Source of the DNA: Candidatus Manganitrophus noduliformans | Lineage (GTDB): Bacteria > Nitrospirota > Nitrospiria > SBBL01 > Manganitrophaceae | Assembly: GCF_012184425.1 (NCBI RefSeq) | Contig: NZ_VTOW01000006.1 | Coordinates: forward strand, 1-64,000 | Length of the DNA: 64,000 nt | Direction of reading: 5' to 3' | Shown here: in pieces, positions 43,771 to 52,651 of the stretch | Numbering within the stretch: the stretch's first letter is position 1 | Layout of the letters: every line of letters begins with the position of its first letter | Made by a program: the position numbers and the translations under genes | The notes under the pieces: generated by a model | What the model was told of the DNA's origin: nothing | Database searches by the model: none | Seen by the model: the letters and a program-made list of their open reading frames with translations, nothing else

Positions 43771-44601
43771 TTGCTGACCGTATCGACGGCTTCTACCGTC
43801 ATCAAATCAAAGTCGACTGCTCGGCCGCTGAAGAACCAGGGCGAACCGTTCTCCTGGCTAAAGGGGATGGTGACCAACAAGGTGGATCTCTGGAGGGTCT
43901 CGGATAGTCTGAATGTGAATCCCTCGACAGTTCAAAAAATATTGGAGGGGAGTCAGGTTTCGAGAAGCGTCACCAAGAAGATCCACGCCGCCTTTGAACA
44001 AGGAGGGGCGCTGGGCGACAAGCGAACACGCCGGAAAAATATTTCGCCGAATCACTCGACGGTCGAAAGGCTCATGGAAGTCTATGCTCTCTATGAGAAA
44101 GAAAAAAGTCTCAGAGGTGTCGGGGCGAAGCTCGGATTAAGCTGGGAGCGAGTGCGCCAGTTGTTAAAGAAGGGGGCGGCGATCGGGCTGTTCAAATACG
44201 AGCCGCCGAAGGCCCCGCTTCTTTCAAAGGAAAAAATATTGAAGGATTACCGCAAATTCCTCAAAATGGCCAAAGTGGCGAAGTCAAATCATGTCTCTGT
44301 GAATTATCTCTCAAAGCAGATCACGCTTCTGGGGATCTCCGACGAAGAGCTCGAAGCGGTCCGGACGGAGGGTCGTAAACTGCAAAGCATCAAACAGTAC
44401 GACACCCTCGTTCGGAAACGGGGCGTCCATCCGACGACCACCGAATTGAGTCGATCGAAAGCAACCCGATCGCTCGCGTTCAACATCAGAAGGACGTGGG
44501 GATCGCTGGAAGCGTTTCGGAAGGAACGGAACATCGTTCCCGGCAGGCCGGTTCAGAAGACGAATGTAAAAGAAGAAGCGCCGGTTTTGGCGGGGGTGTA
44601 G
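43771..44601 (+). CDS. Multi-HTH DNA-binding-like protein with a homing-repeat-like C-terminus
   Basis: 276 residues from a TTG start with AAAGGGAAAG upstream. Very basic. Three helix-turn-helix-like stretches can be read: LWRVSDSLNVNPSTVQKILEG (about 47-67), SLRGVGAKLGLSWERVRQLLKKG (about 113-135, sigma region-4-like) and KVAKSNHVSVNYLSKQI (about 170-186). The C-terminal QYDTLVRKRGVHPTTTELSRS...RRTWGSLEAFRKERNI resembles the repeat found beside HNH homing endonucleases. A sequence-specific DNA-binding role is likely; no nuclease motif is present. Ends before a strong bidirectional terminator. Confidence 0.65.
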   Translation: MLTVSTASTVIKSKSTARPLKNQGEPFSWLKGMVTNKVDLWRVSDSLNVNPSTVQKILEGSQVSRSVTKKIHAAFEQGGALGDKRTRRKNISPNHSTVERLMEVYALYEKEKSLRGVGAKLGLSWERVRQLLKKGAAIGLFKYEPPKAPLLSKEKILKDYRKFLKMAKVAKSNHVSVNYLSKQITLLGISDEELEAVRTEGRKLQSIKQYDTLVRKRGVHPTTTELSRSKATRSLAFNIRRTWGSLEAFRKERNIVPGRPVQKTNVKEEAPVLAGV

Positions 44602-44633
44602 GGTCGGTAAGTAAGATAGAAGGGTTAAAAAAA

Positions 44634-44670
44634 ACACGCGGAGATCGAATCTCTCCGCGTGTTTTTTATT
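44634..44670. terminator. Bidirectional intrinsic terminator
   Basis: ACACGCGGAGA / TCTCCGCGTGT, 11-bp perfect stem (44634-44662), with an A-run on the left and T-run on the right, so it can end both the HTH gene (+) and fusA (-). Confidence 0.92.
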
Positions 44671-44679
44671 GCTGTTTTC

Positions 44680-46776
44680 TTATTTTCGCTCTTCGGCCCG
44701 TTTCGCTTGGTAGGCTTTGATCAGCTCATCGGAGATCTGTCTCGGCACCGGGGCGTATTTGAGGAATTCCATTGTGAATTCTCCTTTTCCCTGGGTGCCG
44801 CTGCGCAGATCGGTCGAGAAGCCGAACATCGCGGAGAGGGGAACTTCGGCTTCAATCTGGACGAAGCTGTCGTTGCTCTGCGTTCCGGTGATGATCCCGC
44901 GCCGCTGATTGATCAGCCCCATGACGCCCCCCTGAAATTCGGTCGGCGCTTCACACCCGAGCTTCATGATCGGCTCCAGGATGACCGGTCTTCCCTGAGG
45001 ATAGGCCTCGCGGAACGCCGCCATGGCGCAGATCTTAAAGGCCATTTCGGAGGAGTCGACCGGGTGGGAGGCGCCGTCGTTGATGACGACCCGGACCCCG
45101 ACCACCGGGAATCCGATCAACGTGCCGGTTTTGACCTGCTCGCGGAAGCCTTTTTCACAAGCCGGGATGAATTCGCGGGGAATCGCCCCCCCCTTGATAT
45201 CATCGACGAACTCGAATGTTTCGACCGCGTCGGACGGAAGGGGCTCGATGTAGCCACCGATCTTGGCGAACTGGCCGGAGCCGCCGGTCTGTTTCTTATG
45301 GGTGTAGACGAAGTCGGCCCGTTGTGAAACCGTCTCCCGATAGGCGACCTGTGGTTGACCGTTTTGGACCTCGCAGCCGTACTCCCGCTTGATCCGCTCC
45401 ATATAAATGTCGAGGTGCAACTCGCCCATTCCGGAAATGATCGTCTGGGCGCTCTCCTCGTCCCGGTGCACCCGGAACGTCGGATCTTCACGCGTAAAGC
45501 GGTTGAGCGCTTTGGAGAAGTTCCCGGCGCCGGCTTTGTCCTTCGGCCAGACCGCCAGGGAGATAACGGCGTCGGGGACATGCATCGAGGTCATCGTGTA
45601 TCGAACCGTGCCGTCGGTGAAGGTGTCGCCGGAGGCGCAATCGACGCCGAACATGGCGCAGATATCGCCCGCTTCGGCGCTGTCGATATCGTGCATCTCA
45701 TCGGCATGCATCCGGACCAAACGGGAAACGCGGATCTTCTTCCCGTTCGTCGAGTTATGAATGACATCTCCTTTGCTGAGCTTGCCCTGGTAGAGGCGGG
45801 TATAGGTCAACTGGCCGTACCGCCCATCTTCGAGCTTAAAGGCCAGCATCACCAGCGGTTTGTCCGAACGGCTCTCCAGGACCACTTTTGCCTCATTATT
45901 GTCCTGATCATGGGCCACATTGGTGACCTCCGTCGGATCGGGGAGATAGTAGCCGATCCCATCGAGGAGCAGTTGAACCCCTTTATTTTTGAAGGCGGAG
46001 CCCATCATGACCGGGATGAATTGAAGCGCGATTGTCGATTTCCGGATTGCCTTTCGGAGTTCCTCGGTCGAGACCGGCTTTTCTTCCAAGAATTTCTCGG
46101 CAATGGCATCGTCAAAATCAGCCATCGCTTCGATCAGGTCATGGCGCAGGCTTTCGGCCCGCTCTTTGAGCGCCTCCGGGATCGCTTCTTCCCGAATATT
46201 CTCGCCGTTGTCGCCGTCGAAGTAATAGGCTTTCATATTGGTCAGATCGATCGTACCTTGGTAATCGTGTTCGGCGCCGATCGGCATCGTGATGGCATGG
46301 GCGTTATGGCCCAGCTTCTCACGCAGCTGCTTGATCACGCGGAACGGATCCGCTCCAGATCGATCCAGTTTGTTGATGAAGGCGATCCGCGGAATCTTGT
46401 ACCGGCGCATTTGCCGGTCGACGGTAATCGACTGGCTCTGCACGCCGGAGACGCCGCAGAGAACCAGGATCGCCGCGTCCAACACCCGAAGCGCCCGTTC
46501 CACCTCGATCGTGAAATCGACGTGGCCCGGCGTATCGATGATGTTGATGACATTGTCCTTCCAGGTGCAATAGGTGGCGGCCGACTGGATAGTGATCCCC
46601 TTCTCCCGCTCGAGTTCCATGGAGTCCATCTTCGCGCCGACGCCCGATTTTCCCCGGACCTCTTCGATTCGATGGATCTTCCCGGTGTAATAAAGTATCC
46701 GTTCTGTCAGAGTCGTCTTACCGGAATCGATGTGCGCTGAAATGCCGATATTTCGAACTTGACTGATGCTTGCCAT
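44680..46776 (-). CDS. fusA: Elongation factor G, spirochaete/mitochondrial-type (EFG1)
   Basis: 698 residues, full-length translational GTPase. G1 is HIDSGKTT, G2 [18 protein letters not shown]3 DTPGHVDF, G4 NKLD; domains II-V follow, with [34 protein letters not shown] in domain III. The N-terminal [28 protein letters not shown] is characteristic of the mtEFG1/spdEFG1 branch rather than canonical EF-G (which has AHVDAGKTT and MDWMEQEQERGITI). Not in a str operon; stands behind a cold-shock gene. In organisms with this branch it usually serves translocation, with a partner spdEFG2 for ribosome recycling. Confidence 0.95.
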   Translation of the reverse strand: MASISQVRNIGISAHIDSGKTTLTERILYYTGKIHRIEEVRGKSGVGAKMDSMELEREKGITIQSAATYCTWKDNVINIIDTPGHVDFTIEVERALRVLDAAILVLCGVSGVQSQSITVDRQMRRYKIPRIAFINKLDRSGADPFRVIKQLREKLGHNAHAITMPIGAEHDYQGTIDLTNMKAYYFDGDNGENIREEAIPEALKERAESLRHDLIEAMADFDDAIAEKFLEEKPVSTEELRKAIRKSTIALQFIPVMMGSAFKNKGVQLLLDGIGYYLPDPTEVTNVAHDQDNNEAKVVLESRSDKPLVMLAFKLEDGRYGQLTYTRLYQGKLSKGDVIHNSTNGKKIRVSRLVRMHADEMHDIDSAEAGDICAMFGVDCASGDTFTDGTVRYTMTSMHVPDAVISLAVWPKDKAGAGNFSKALNRFTREDPTFRVHRDEESAQTIISGMGELHLDIYMERIKREYGCEVQNGQPQVAYRETVSQRADFVYTHKKQTGGSGQFAKIGGYIEPLPSDAVETFEFVDDIKGGAIPREFIPACEKGFREQVKTGTLIGFPVVGVRVVINDGASHPVDSSEMAFKICAMAAFREAYPQGRPVILEPIMKLGCEAPTEFQGGVMGLINQRRGIITGTQSNDSFVQIEAEVPLSAMFGFSTDLRSGTQGKGEFTMEFLKYAPVPRQISDELIKAYQAKRAEERK

Positions 46777-46795
46777 GATTGCTCCTCACATGAAA

Positions 46796-46825
46796 CACCC
46801 CGCCGGAACAGAATCCGGCGGGGTG
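46796..46825 (-). terminator. Terminator of the cold-shock gene
   Basis: CACCCCGCCGG / CCGGCGGGGTG, 11-bp perfect stem, followed on the minus strand by TTTCATG. Lies between csp and fusA, which start about 50 bp apart from it on either side. Confidence 0.8.
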
Positions 46826-46850
46826 CCCTTGGGTCAAAAAGGTTTCTGTC

Positions 46851-47057
46851 TTAGGAAACGAGTTTGACGTTGGTGGCTTGCGGCCCTTTTTGGCCTTGGG
46901 TCACTTCGAATTCCACCGCGTTTCCCTCTTCGAGGGAGCGGTAGCCGTCGCCCACAATCGCGGTAAAGTGGACGAAGACATCGCCTTGTCCATCTTCACG
47001 TGTGATAAACCCATAGCCCTTGCTGCCGTTAAACCACTTCACGGTTCCTTTGATCAT
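46851..47057 (-). CDS. Cold-shock-domain RNA chaperone
   Basis: 68 residues, the length of CspA-type proteins. RNP1 KGYGFITRE (residues 13-21) and RNP2 VFVHFTAI (27-34) are intact, giving the single-strand nucleic-acid-binding OB fold. [15 protein letters not shown] is standard, and the C-terminus [13 protein letters not shown] matches the family. Leader: an extended -10 TGGCATAAT on the minus strand near 47086-47094 would start transcription about 20-25 nt before the ATG, with TTGGAG as ribosome binding site. Confidence 0.97.
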   Translation of the reverse strand: MIKGTVKWFNGSKGYGFITREDGQGDVFVHFTAIVGDGYRSLEEGNAVEFEVTQGQKGPQATNVKLVS

Positions 47058-47141
47058 TTTAGGTGCTTCTCCAACTGGTGTTATTATGCCAGCCCTTCGC
47101 TGGCGGAACGCCCACTGCTTACTTTAGTTTTAATCAGTCTT

Positions 47142-47181
47142 CAATAAAAAAGCTGCAGCGTGTTGTAAAAGGCTGCAGCTT
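47142..47181 (-). terminator. Terminator of the zincin-esterase operon
   Basis: AAGCTGCAGC / GCTGCAGCTT, 10-bp perfect stem (47150-47181), followed on the minus strand by TTTTTATTG. Lies about 115 bp past the zincin gene and before the csp promoter. Confidence 0.82.
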
Positions 47182-47296
47182 CCGATGGATTCTGTTCAAC
47201 TTTTACAATGGACTGCCTCTTATATATCATAACGAGCCGATTGCGTCAATAGGAAATTCGGTCGCGACGCAGGGAGAGGCATGCATCTCCCCATCT

Positions 47297-47665
47297 TCAA
47301 TCATATCCGTAACGCGCGAGGATCTCTTCATCGAACCCGAAATAGTGGGCGATCTCGTGGACCAGCGTGATCTCAATCTCCCGGATGAGCTCTTCCGGGT
47401 CGGGAAAATCTTCCTCAAGCGGTTTGCGGTAAAGGTAGATTATGTCCGGGAGCATTCCGGAGTCATCGACGGTCCGCTCCGGAAGCGGGATTCCCTGATA
47501 AAAACCGTAGAGGGCTCCCTCCGGATCATCGTCGATCAGATCCTCGGCCTCCGGACCGGGCCAATCCTCGATGAGGATGGCGATGTTTTTCATCGCCGCC
47601 TGAAATTCGGACGGAATCCGGTCGATTGCTTTTCGGACAAGCCCTTCAAACGATTTCTTTGTCAC
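47297..47665 (-). CDS. Small zincin-type metallopeptidase
   Basis: 122 residues. HEIAHYFGFDEE gives the extended zinc motif HExxHxxGxxD (H103, E104, H107, D112). Belongs to the minimal metallopeptidase family (DUF1025/PF06262-like) found near the ribosome-associated and stress genes of many bacteria; substrates unknown. Upstream IDRIPSEFQAAMKNIAILIEDWP is the family's helical N-terminal motif. The ATG overlaps the stop of the esterase gene by 4 bp, so the two are co-translated. Confidence 0.92.
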   Translation of the reverse strand: MTKKSFEGLVRKAIDRIPSEFQAAMKNIAILIEDWPGPEAEDLIDDDPEGALYGFYQGIPLPERTVDDSGMLPDIIYLYRKPLEEDFPDPEELIREIEITLVHEIAHYFGFDEEILARYGYD

Positions 47666-48303
47666 GAGATCCTCAATTGAGTTTTTAAAAAATCCCCGAT
47701 CAGTTGGATCTCCTCCGGAATGACTTGGTGTCCCATCGGATACTCCTCCAGTCGAGGCTGATACCCTTCCTTCACGAGGACCGTGTGTGCTTTTCGGGAT
47801 CCGTCCACCGGAACCACCTCATCCATCGTCCCATGCACGAGGAGGATCGGGGTCTTTATAGAGGCAGGTGATTTCTCGGCAGTAAGCTTTTCTGGAGAGG
47901 CAAGATAACCGCTGAGCGCAATCATCGCCGCAAGCGGTTGGGGATAACGAAGGCCGACGTCGAGACTCATCACCGCCCCCTGTGAAAAACCGATCAACGC
48001 GATCCGGTCGGAGGGAATTCCCTCCCGGGTCATTAGCGTATCCAAGAGATCGAAGAGCAAACGGCGGCTTTCCAAAATTCCCGATTGGCCCTGCGGCGGG
48101 GAGGTGTACCACATCCGTCCGCCGAAGTCGTCGGGAAAGGGGAACGGGGCGTCGGGGAAAATCCAGCGTATTCCGGGAAGCGCGATCTCATCGGCCAGCG
48201 GGATCAGATCTTCCCCCGTGGTGCCGCGGCCGTGCAATGTGATCACGCATCCTTCAAACCTCCCTGATGGAGCTTTCTCGTGCCGTTCAAGGCGGTTCGG
48301 CAT
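47662..48303 (-). CDS. Carboxylesterase/phospholipase-type alpha/beta hydrolase (YpfH-like)
   Basis: 213 residues. Oxyanion segment TLHGRGTTGEDL, nucleophile elbow GFSQGAV, acid in HGTMDEVVPV and histidine in YPMGHQV form a complete triad. The compact fold and lack of a lid match the acyl-protein thioesterase/carboxylesterase II group. Cytoplasmic. Precedes the zincin gene in a two-gene operon ending at the terminator 47142-47181. Confidence 0.9.
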   Translation of the reverse strand: MPNRLERHEKAPSGRFEGCVITLHGRGTTGEDLIPLADEIALPGIRWIFPDAPFPFPDDFGGRMWYTSPPQGQSGILESRRLLFDLLDTLMTREGIPSDRIALIGFSQGAVMSLDVGLRYPQPLAAMIALSGYLASPEKLTAEKSPASIKTPILLVHGTMDEVVPVDGSRKAHTVLVKEGYQPRLEEYPMGHQVIPEEIQLIGDFLKTQLRIS

Positions 48304-48450
48304 CGGTGTCTTTTTCCTCTCGCGCTTGAATCGATCTCAGACCCGGACTATATTCGAACGAAGCGCTCCATTGTCCGCGTCGGGTTCTCCTCAAAGACGA
48401 TATCAGGACGGGCCTTTCATTTCAATTGAGAATTTCCCAGGAGGTGGAAC

Positions 48451-49065
48451 ATCGGTTTTTATTCGCGCGTCATTTTCCCAAGGCTCCTTGATTTCGCGAT
48501 GCGCCGGGACGATCTATCCGAATTGAGGCGTACCCTTCTCGCCGATCTTCGCGGGGAAGTTCTGGAGATCGGATTCGGGACGGGGCTGAATCTCCCGCAT
48601 TATCCGCCGGGGGTAAAGAAGCTTACGACGGTCGATCCCAATCCCGGCATGAATGCGCTGGCAAAGAAGCGGATCGCCGCCTCCCCGATTCCCGTAGAGA
48701 CCCGGCTGCTCGATGCCGAACGGCTTCCGTTTTCGGACGGCTCATTCGATGCCGCCGTCAGCACCTGGACCCTCTGCAGCATCCCGAAAGTCGACCAGGC
48801 GCTTCGCGAAATCCATCGGGTCCTCAAGCCGGGAGGGCGCTTCTCCTTCCTGGAACATGGCCTTAGTGATGAGCCGAAAATTCAGAGGTGGCAGCATCGG
48901 TTCACCCCATTGAGTCAGACGTTCGCGGACGGCTGCCATCTGAATCGAGAGATCCATCTCCTTATTGGAAAACACTTCAAGGTCGTCCGGCTCGATCGGT
49001 TTTATCTGGCGGGGGCGCCGAGAATCGCCGGTTATTTCTATCGGGGGACGGCCGAGAAATCTTAA
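48451..49065 (+). CDS. Class I SAM methyltransferase, probable ATC start
   Basis: 204 residues if read from ATC 48451; 188 from the first ATG (48499). The ATC stands six bases after AGGAGG (48439-48444), and the added residues GFYSRVIFPRLLDFAM are exactly the usual N-terminus of this family, which begins MGFYSR, so the annotated ATG would cut a conserved helix. Methyltransferase motifs: LEIGFGTGLNLPHYP (SAM loop), VDPNPGM, DAERLPFSDGSFDAAVSTWTLCSI and LKPGGRFSFLEHG. Close to the methyltransferase-like phospholipid or small-molecule group (METTL7-like). Convergent with metF. Confidence 0.85.
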   Translation: MGFYSRVIFPRLLDFAMRRDDLSELRRTLLADLRGEVLEIGFGTGLNLPHYPPGVKKLTTVDPNPGMNALAKKRIAASPIPVETRLLDAERLPFSDGSFDAAVSTWTLCSIPKVDQALREIHRVLKPGGRFSFLEHGLSDEPKIQRWQHRFTPLSQTFADGCHLNREIHLLIGKHFKVVRLDRFYLAGAPRIAGYFYRGTAEKS

Positions 49066-49080
49066 CCGAGAAGGATTGCT

Positions 49081-49950
49081 TTACCGAAGGTCCGAAAGTG
49101 ATCGAAGGATGGCGCGCGTGGCGGGTGACTTGTTCAGGGTATAGAAGTGGATTCCGGGGGCGCCGTTGGAGAGGAGCTCGCGGCATTGCGTCGCCGCGTG
49201 CCCGATTCCGAGCGCCATCACGGCCGCCGGATCGTCCTGAACGGCCTCCAGTTCGCAGAGAAGGGATGCGGGAATCGACGCGCCGCACATCTCCGTGAAG
49301 CGCTTCACCTGGCCGACGTTGGTGATCGGCATGATGCCGGGGAGGATCGGGACGCCGATTCCGATCGCCCGGGCCCTCTTTACAAAATCAAAATAACATC
49401 GGTTGTCGAAGAAGAGCTGGGTAATGATGAAATCAAGCCCGGTATCGACCTTGGTCTTCAGGTGGCCGAGGTCTTTGTCGAGGTCGCGGCACTCGACGTG
49501 CCCCTCCGGATAACAAGCGCCTCCAATCGAGAAGTGATGACGTTTGCGTATATAGGCGACCAATTCGTAGGCGTAGGAGAACCCGTCGGCGGTCCGGGTA
49601 AAGGTCGCTTCCCCTTTGGGCGGATCGCCCCGAAGGGCAAGAACGTTCTCGATCCCCGCCTCTTTGAGTTGACCGAGGACCCGATCAATCTCGTCCCGGT
49701 CCGATCCGACGCAGGTGAGATGCGCCATCGCCTCGACGCCGTGTTCTCCCTTGATCCGCTTGACCACCTCGACCGTTCGCTGGCGGTTGCTTCCCCCTGC
49801 GCCATAGGTGACGGAGACAAACGCCGGCGCCAGCGCCTTCAATTCGCCGATGGTCCGGAAAAGATGTTCCACCCCTTCTTCCGTTTTCGGCGGAAAGAAC
49901 TCGAATGAGAAAATCGGACGGCCCGATTCAAAATAAGCTGGGATTTTCAC
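49081..49950 (-). CDS. metF: 5,10-methylenetetrahydrofolate reductase
   Basis: 289 residues from the GTG at 49950 (MKIPAYFESGRPIFSFEFFPPKTEEG), which aligns with family starts; a second GTG four codons upstream overlaps the GGAG. FAD-dependent enzyme making 5-methyl-THF for methionine synthesis. The catalytic Glu in FSFEFFPPKTEEG, the FAD site AHLTCVGSDRDEI, ALRGDPPKG and the QLFFDNRCYFDFVKRARAIGIGVPILPGIMPI barrel strand are all present. Not linked to metE or metH here. Confidence 0.96.
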   Translation of the reverse strand: MKIPAYFESGRPIFSFEFFPPKTEEGVEHLFRTIGELKALAPAFVSVTYGAGGSNRQRTVEVVKRIKGEHGVEAMAHLTCVGSDRDEIDRVLGQLKEAGIENVLALRGDPPKGEATFTRTADGFSYAYELVAYIRKRHHFSIGGACYPEGHVECRDLDKDLGHLKTKVDTGLDFIITQLFFDNRCYFDFVKRARAIGIGVPILPGIMPITNVGQVKRFTEMCGASIPASLLCELEAVQDDPAAVMALGIGHAATQCRELLSNGAPGIHFYTLNKSPATRAILRSLSDLR

Positions 49951-50026
49951 CTGATGAACCACTCCGAAAGCATCGTTATTATCTTAAACGAAGATTCAAA
50001 AAACTGGAAGAAAAAAAATGGGGAGA

Positions 50027-50335
50027 TCAATTGAGCGGGATCAGACGGATACCGGGCTCCTTCGATTCCGGATGATGAAATTTGAATCCGCCCGGCTCCT
50101 GATAATCGAGCGTCACCCCATCCATCCGGCGGGCGCTTTTGGCTTCGATCGCAACAGTCAAGCCGTCATGGTCTTGGACCTCGTCTTCTTCTTCGGGGCT
50201 TGAAACGAGGACGATTCTAAAAAGGAGGTGCCCGTCATCTCGGTTCTTCACCGTCAGCCGAACGACCGGATCGGCCGGATGCGCGACAATGAGTGCGTTC
50301 AATTTTTTCCGTGCTTCGGGGGTGATCTGAATCAT
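50027..50335 (-). CDS. IscA/HesB-fold protein lacking all cysteines
   Basis: 102 residues. The A-type carrier fold is recognisable: MIQITPEARKKLNALI, VRLTVKNRDDGHLLFRIVL, and DGVTLDYQEPGGFKFHHPES in place of the usual VDYVES...GFKFxNPNA. The three cysteines that bind the Fe-S cluster (one central, CGC at the end) are all absent; there is no Cys in the protein. It therefore cannot be an ordinary cluster carrier and may be structural or regulatory. Follows selO on the same strand by 16 bp. Confidence 0.8.
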   Translation of the reverse strand: MIQITPEARKKLNALIVAHPADPVVRLTVKNRDDGHLLFRIVLVSSPEEEDEVQDHDGLTVAIEAKSARRMDGVTLDYQEPGGFKFHHPESKEPGIRLIPLN

Positions 50336-50351
50336 CGATCTCTGAGTCCGA

Positions 50352-51821
50352 TTATGACGAGCAGCTGACTTGAATTCCCTTTGCCCACTCCGGCGGCGGG
50401 GCGGCGTAATGATCTTGATCCGGCTGCTCGTCGAAGGGGCGCTTGAGGAGTGTCAGCAGCCGATCGATCTCGGTGTAGTTCCGTTCCAGGGTGGCCTTCT
50501 GGATGGCGGTCTGCGCCAGATAGTTGCGAAGAATATATTTGGGGTTGACCCGATCCATCGCGTTTTTTCGCTCTTCATCCCGCGCTCCATCGGCAAGCAA
50601 TCGGGCCCGGTAACGTTCGGCCCAGGCATCGAAAGCCGCCGCATCGATGAACCGATCACGAAGATCGGCGTTTTTTTCTCCGGGGGCCTGCTTGAAATTC
50701 CCCAAGGCGCGAAAGAAATTTGTATAGTCGATCCGGTTGGCCTGAAGGAGAGCGAGCAGGTCGACCAAGAGGGGGGCGTCCCCGCTCTGAAATTCTTTGA
50801 ATCCCAGCTTCCGCGCCATCCGTGTGATGTAGTGCGCGTTGAAGACCGGCTCGTATTGATCGAGCGCTTCCGATGCCGCTTCTTTCGAGATCAGCGGCGA
50901 GAGGGCCTGCGCCAGGGCGCTTAAGTTCCAAAGGCCGATCTGCGGCTGGCGATGGAAGGCATACCGGCCGATGTGATCGGAGTGATTGCAGACGAAGCCG
51001 GGATCGTACGCTTCCATGAACCCGTAAGGGCCGTAGTCGAATGTCAGTCCCAGGATCGACATGTTGTCGGTGTTCATCACCCCGTGGGCGAATCCCACCG
51101 CCTGCCATTCCGCCATCAACCGGGCGGTCCGAAAGACGACCTCCGTCAGAAAGAGGGCGTGCCTTTCCTTCTTTTCCGCCAATTCGGGGAAGTGATGGGC
51201 AATGACATCATCGGCGAGGGTCTGGAGATGCTCGTGCTGGCGGCGATAATAAAAAATCTGGAACGAGCCGAAACGGACATGGGAGGGGGCGAGGCGCAGC
51301 AAAACCGCGGCGGTCTCCACCGTCTCCCGGAAGACCTTCTGATCGCTCCCGACAATGGAGAGGGCGCGGGTGGTCGGAATTCCAAGCCCATGCATCGCCT
51401 CGCCGCAGAGGTATTCGCGAATGGTGGAGCGGAGAACGGCGCGGCCGTCGCCGTCGCGGGAGTAGGGGGTGCGGCCGGCGCCTTTCAATTGCAGCTCCCA
51501 CCGCTCCCCGGATCGGGTTCGAACTTCGCCGAGCAGGATCGCCCTCCCATCTCCCAGCTGCGGGACATAGACGCCGAACTGGTGGCCGGAGTAAAGCATG
51601 GCGAGCGGCTCGCTCCCCGGGAGGAGCTGATTGCCCGCAAAATAGCCGACGAACTCCGGACGCCCTCCTTCATTGGGATTAAGCTCGATCAACCCCGCCG
51701 CATCCGCATTGAAGTGGACGAGGTAGGGGTCGGGGAGCGGCGTCGGAGAGAGGCGGGAGTAGAACGCGGCGGGAAGGCGCGCGAAGGAATTATCAAAATG
51801 AAGTGTTTCAAGTGTTCTCAT
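50352..51821 (-). CDS. selO: SelO-family protein AMPylase (YdiU)
   Basis: 489 residues. Pseudokinase-like adenylyltransferase that transfers AMP from ATP to Ser/Thr/Tyr of target proteins under oxidative stress. Diagnostic stretches: LETLHFDNSFARLP, YSGHQFGVYVPQLGDGRAILLGE, LQLKGAGRTPYSRDGDGRAVLRSTIREYLCGEAMHGLGIPTTRAL and GVMNTDNMSILGLTFDYGPYGFM. The protein ends CSS, with C487 at the position that is selenocysteine in animal SelO, so this is the cysteine form. Co-directional with the IscA-like gene. Confidence 0.95.
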   Translation of the reverse strand: MRTLETLHFDNSFARLPAAFYSRLSPTPLPDPYLVHFNADAAGLIELNPNEGGRPEFVGYFAGNQLLPGSEPLAMLYSGHQFGVYVPQLGDGRAILLGEVRTRSGERWELQLKGAGRTPYSRDGDGRAVLRSTIREYLCGEAMHGLGIPTTRALSIVGSDQKVFRETVETAAVLLRLAPSHVRFGSFQIFYYRRQHEHLQTLADDVIAHHFPELAEKKERHALFLTEVVFRTARLMAEWQAVGFAHGVMNTDNMSILGLTFDYGPYGFMEAYDPGFVCNHSDHIGRYAFHRQPQIGLWNLSALAQALSPLISKEAASEALDQYEPVFNAHYITRMARKLGFKEFQSGDAPLLVDLLALLQANRIDYTNFFRALGNFKQAPGEKNADLRDRFIDAAAFDAWAERYRARLLADGARDEERKNAMDRVNPKYILRNYLAQTAIQKATLERNYTEIDRLLTLLKRPFDEQPDQDHYAAPPPEWAKGIQVSCSS

Positions 51822-51908
51822 GAAATCCTAAAGCAATCTCCCAAAGACATTATACATCAGCGGCGCGACGGTTTGTAAAGGTCGTTCGCTCGATCAAATT
51901 TTTTTGCG

Positions 51909-52253
51909 TTACCATCGGAGGATGAAAAAGGGGAGTTCGATCCGGAGAGGCTGTGGAGAGGCAGACTGGGATCTGACTTCAAAGTCGGTCAAGCTGTGGG
52001 GCGCCGCATCTTCCCCTTTGCGTTTTAGTTCGGCCAGCGCCGGCGGTTGATCCGTTCCGGGTAATGAAGATTCCGGCTTCTGTTTGTTGACTTGCTGGCT
52101 GTATCCGATATTAAACGAGACAATGCCGCCGCCGATCGCGACGGCGGTGCCGACGCCGACGCCGACGTAAACCCGTCTATCACGGGCATGCGCGTTCCAG
52201 GGCCCGAGGAGGAGGGCCAACCCGATTATAAACAGAACCGTCATCCGTCTCAT
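51909..52253 (-). CDS. Small membrane or secreted hypothetical protein
   Basis: 114 residues. Signal peptide (MTVLFIIGLALLLGPWNAHA) followed by a glycine-rich hydrophobic stretch (YVGVGVGTAVAIGGGIVSFNIGY) and a polar tail with QPPALAELKRKGED. No domain recognised. On the same strand as the 84-aa gene upstream, 42 bp away. Confidence 0.6.
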   Translation of the reverse strand: MRRMTVLFIIGLALLLGPWNAHARDRRVYVGVGVGTAVAIGGGIVSFNIGYSQQVNKQKPESSLPGTDQPPALAELKRKGEDAAPHSLTDFEVRSQSASPQPLRIELPFFILRW

Positions 52254-52295
52254 GGCGATCTCCTTATGGAGCGGGAGAACCTTCTTCCCCGATGA

Positions 52296-52550
52296 TTACT
52301 CGCCCCGTTCCTGATAAATCTCAAAATAAGCGTCGATGCTTTCGTGAAGTTGCCTTCGGATCTCCGCCAGGCTGCCATTCATCACATGCAGCGGCATTTC
52401 CCCTTCGGTCCCATCGGGGAGGGTGATCGGAACATGCGGATGAACTTGCTCCGGGGCGGTTCCGGGGTCGAGCCGAATTCCGTAGGTGAGGGTGTACTCC
52501 GGTTTGACGATCTTCAGCTTTCTCTTTCCGTTCTCTTTTTTATCGGCCAT
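52296..52550 (-). CDS. Small conserved-looking hypothetical protein
   Basis: 84 residues. Basic N-terminus (ADKKENGKRKLKIVK), then a compact beta-alpha unit: YTLTYGIRLDPGTAPEQVHPHVPITLPDGTEGEMPLHVMNG and a helix SLAEIRRQLHESIDAYFEIYQE. Cytoplasmic, no Cys, no family recognised. ATG is supported by the open frame and a plausible upstream GGAAAGTCC region only. Confidence 0.6.
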   Translation of the reverse strand: MADKKENGKRKLKIVKPEYTLTYGIRLDPGTAPEQVHPHVPITLPDGTEGEMPLHVMNGSLAEIRRQLHESIDAYFEIYQERGE

Positions 52551-52651
52551 CTCGGGAAAGTCCTTCCGTTCGTGGGGGACGCCTCTGCTCCCCGCAATTA
52601 CCCCGGGTAGAAGATCTGCTCCAAATCATACGGGATTCGAATCGATCTTGT

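Noticed and set aside
47063-47680. 205-codon plus-strand frame across the cold-shock leader and zincin gene
   Set aside because: Antisense to a zincin with a complete HExxHxxGxxD site and spanning a terminator; no start signal.
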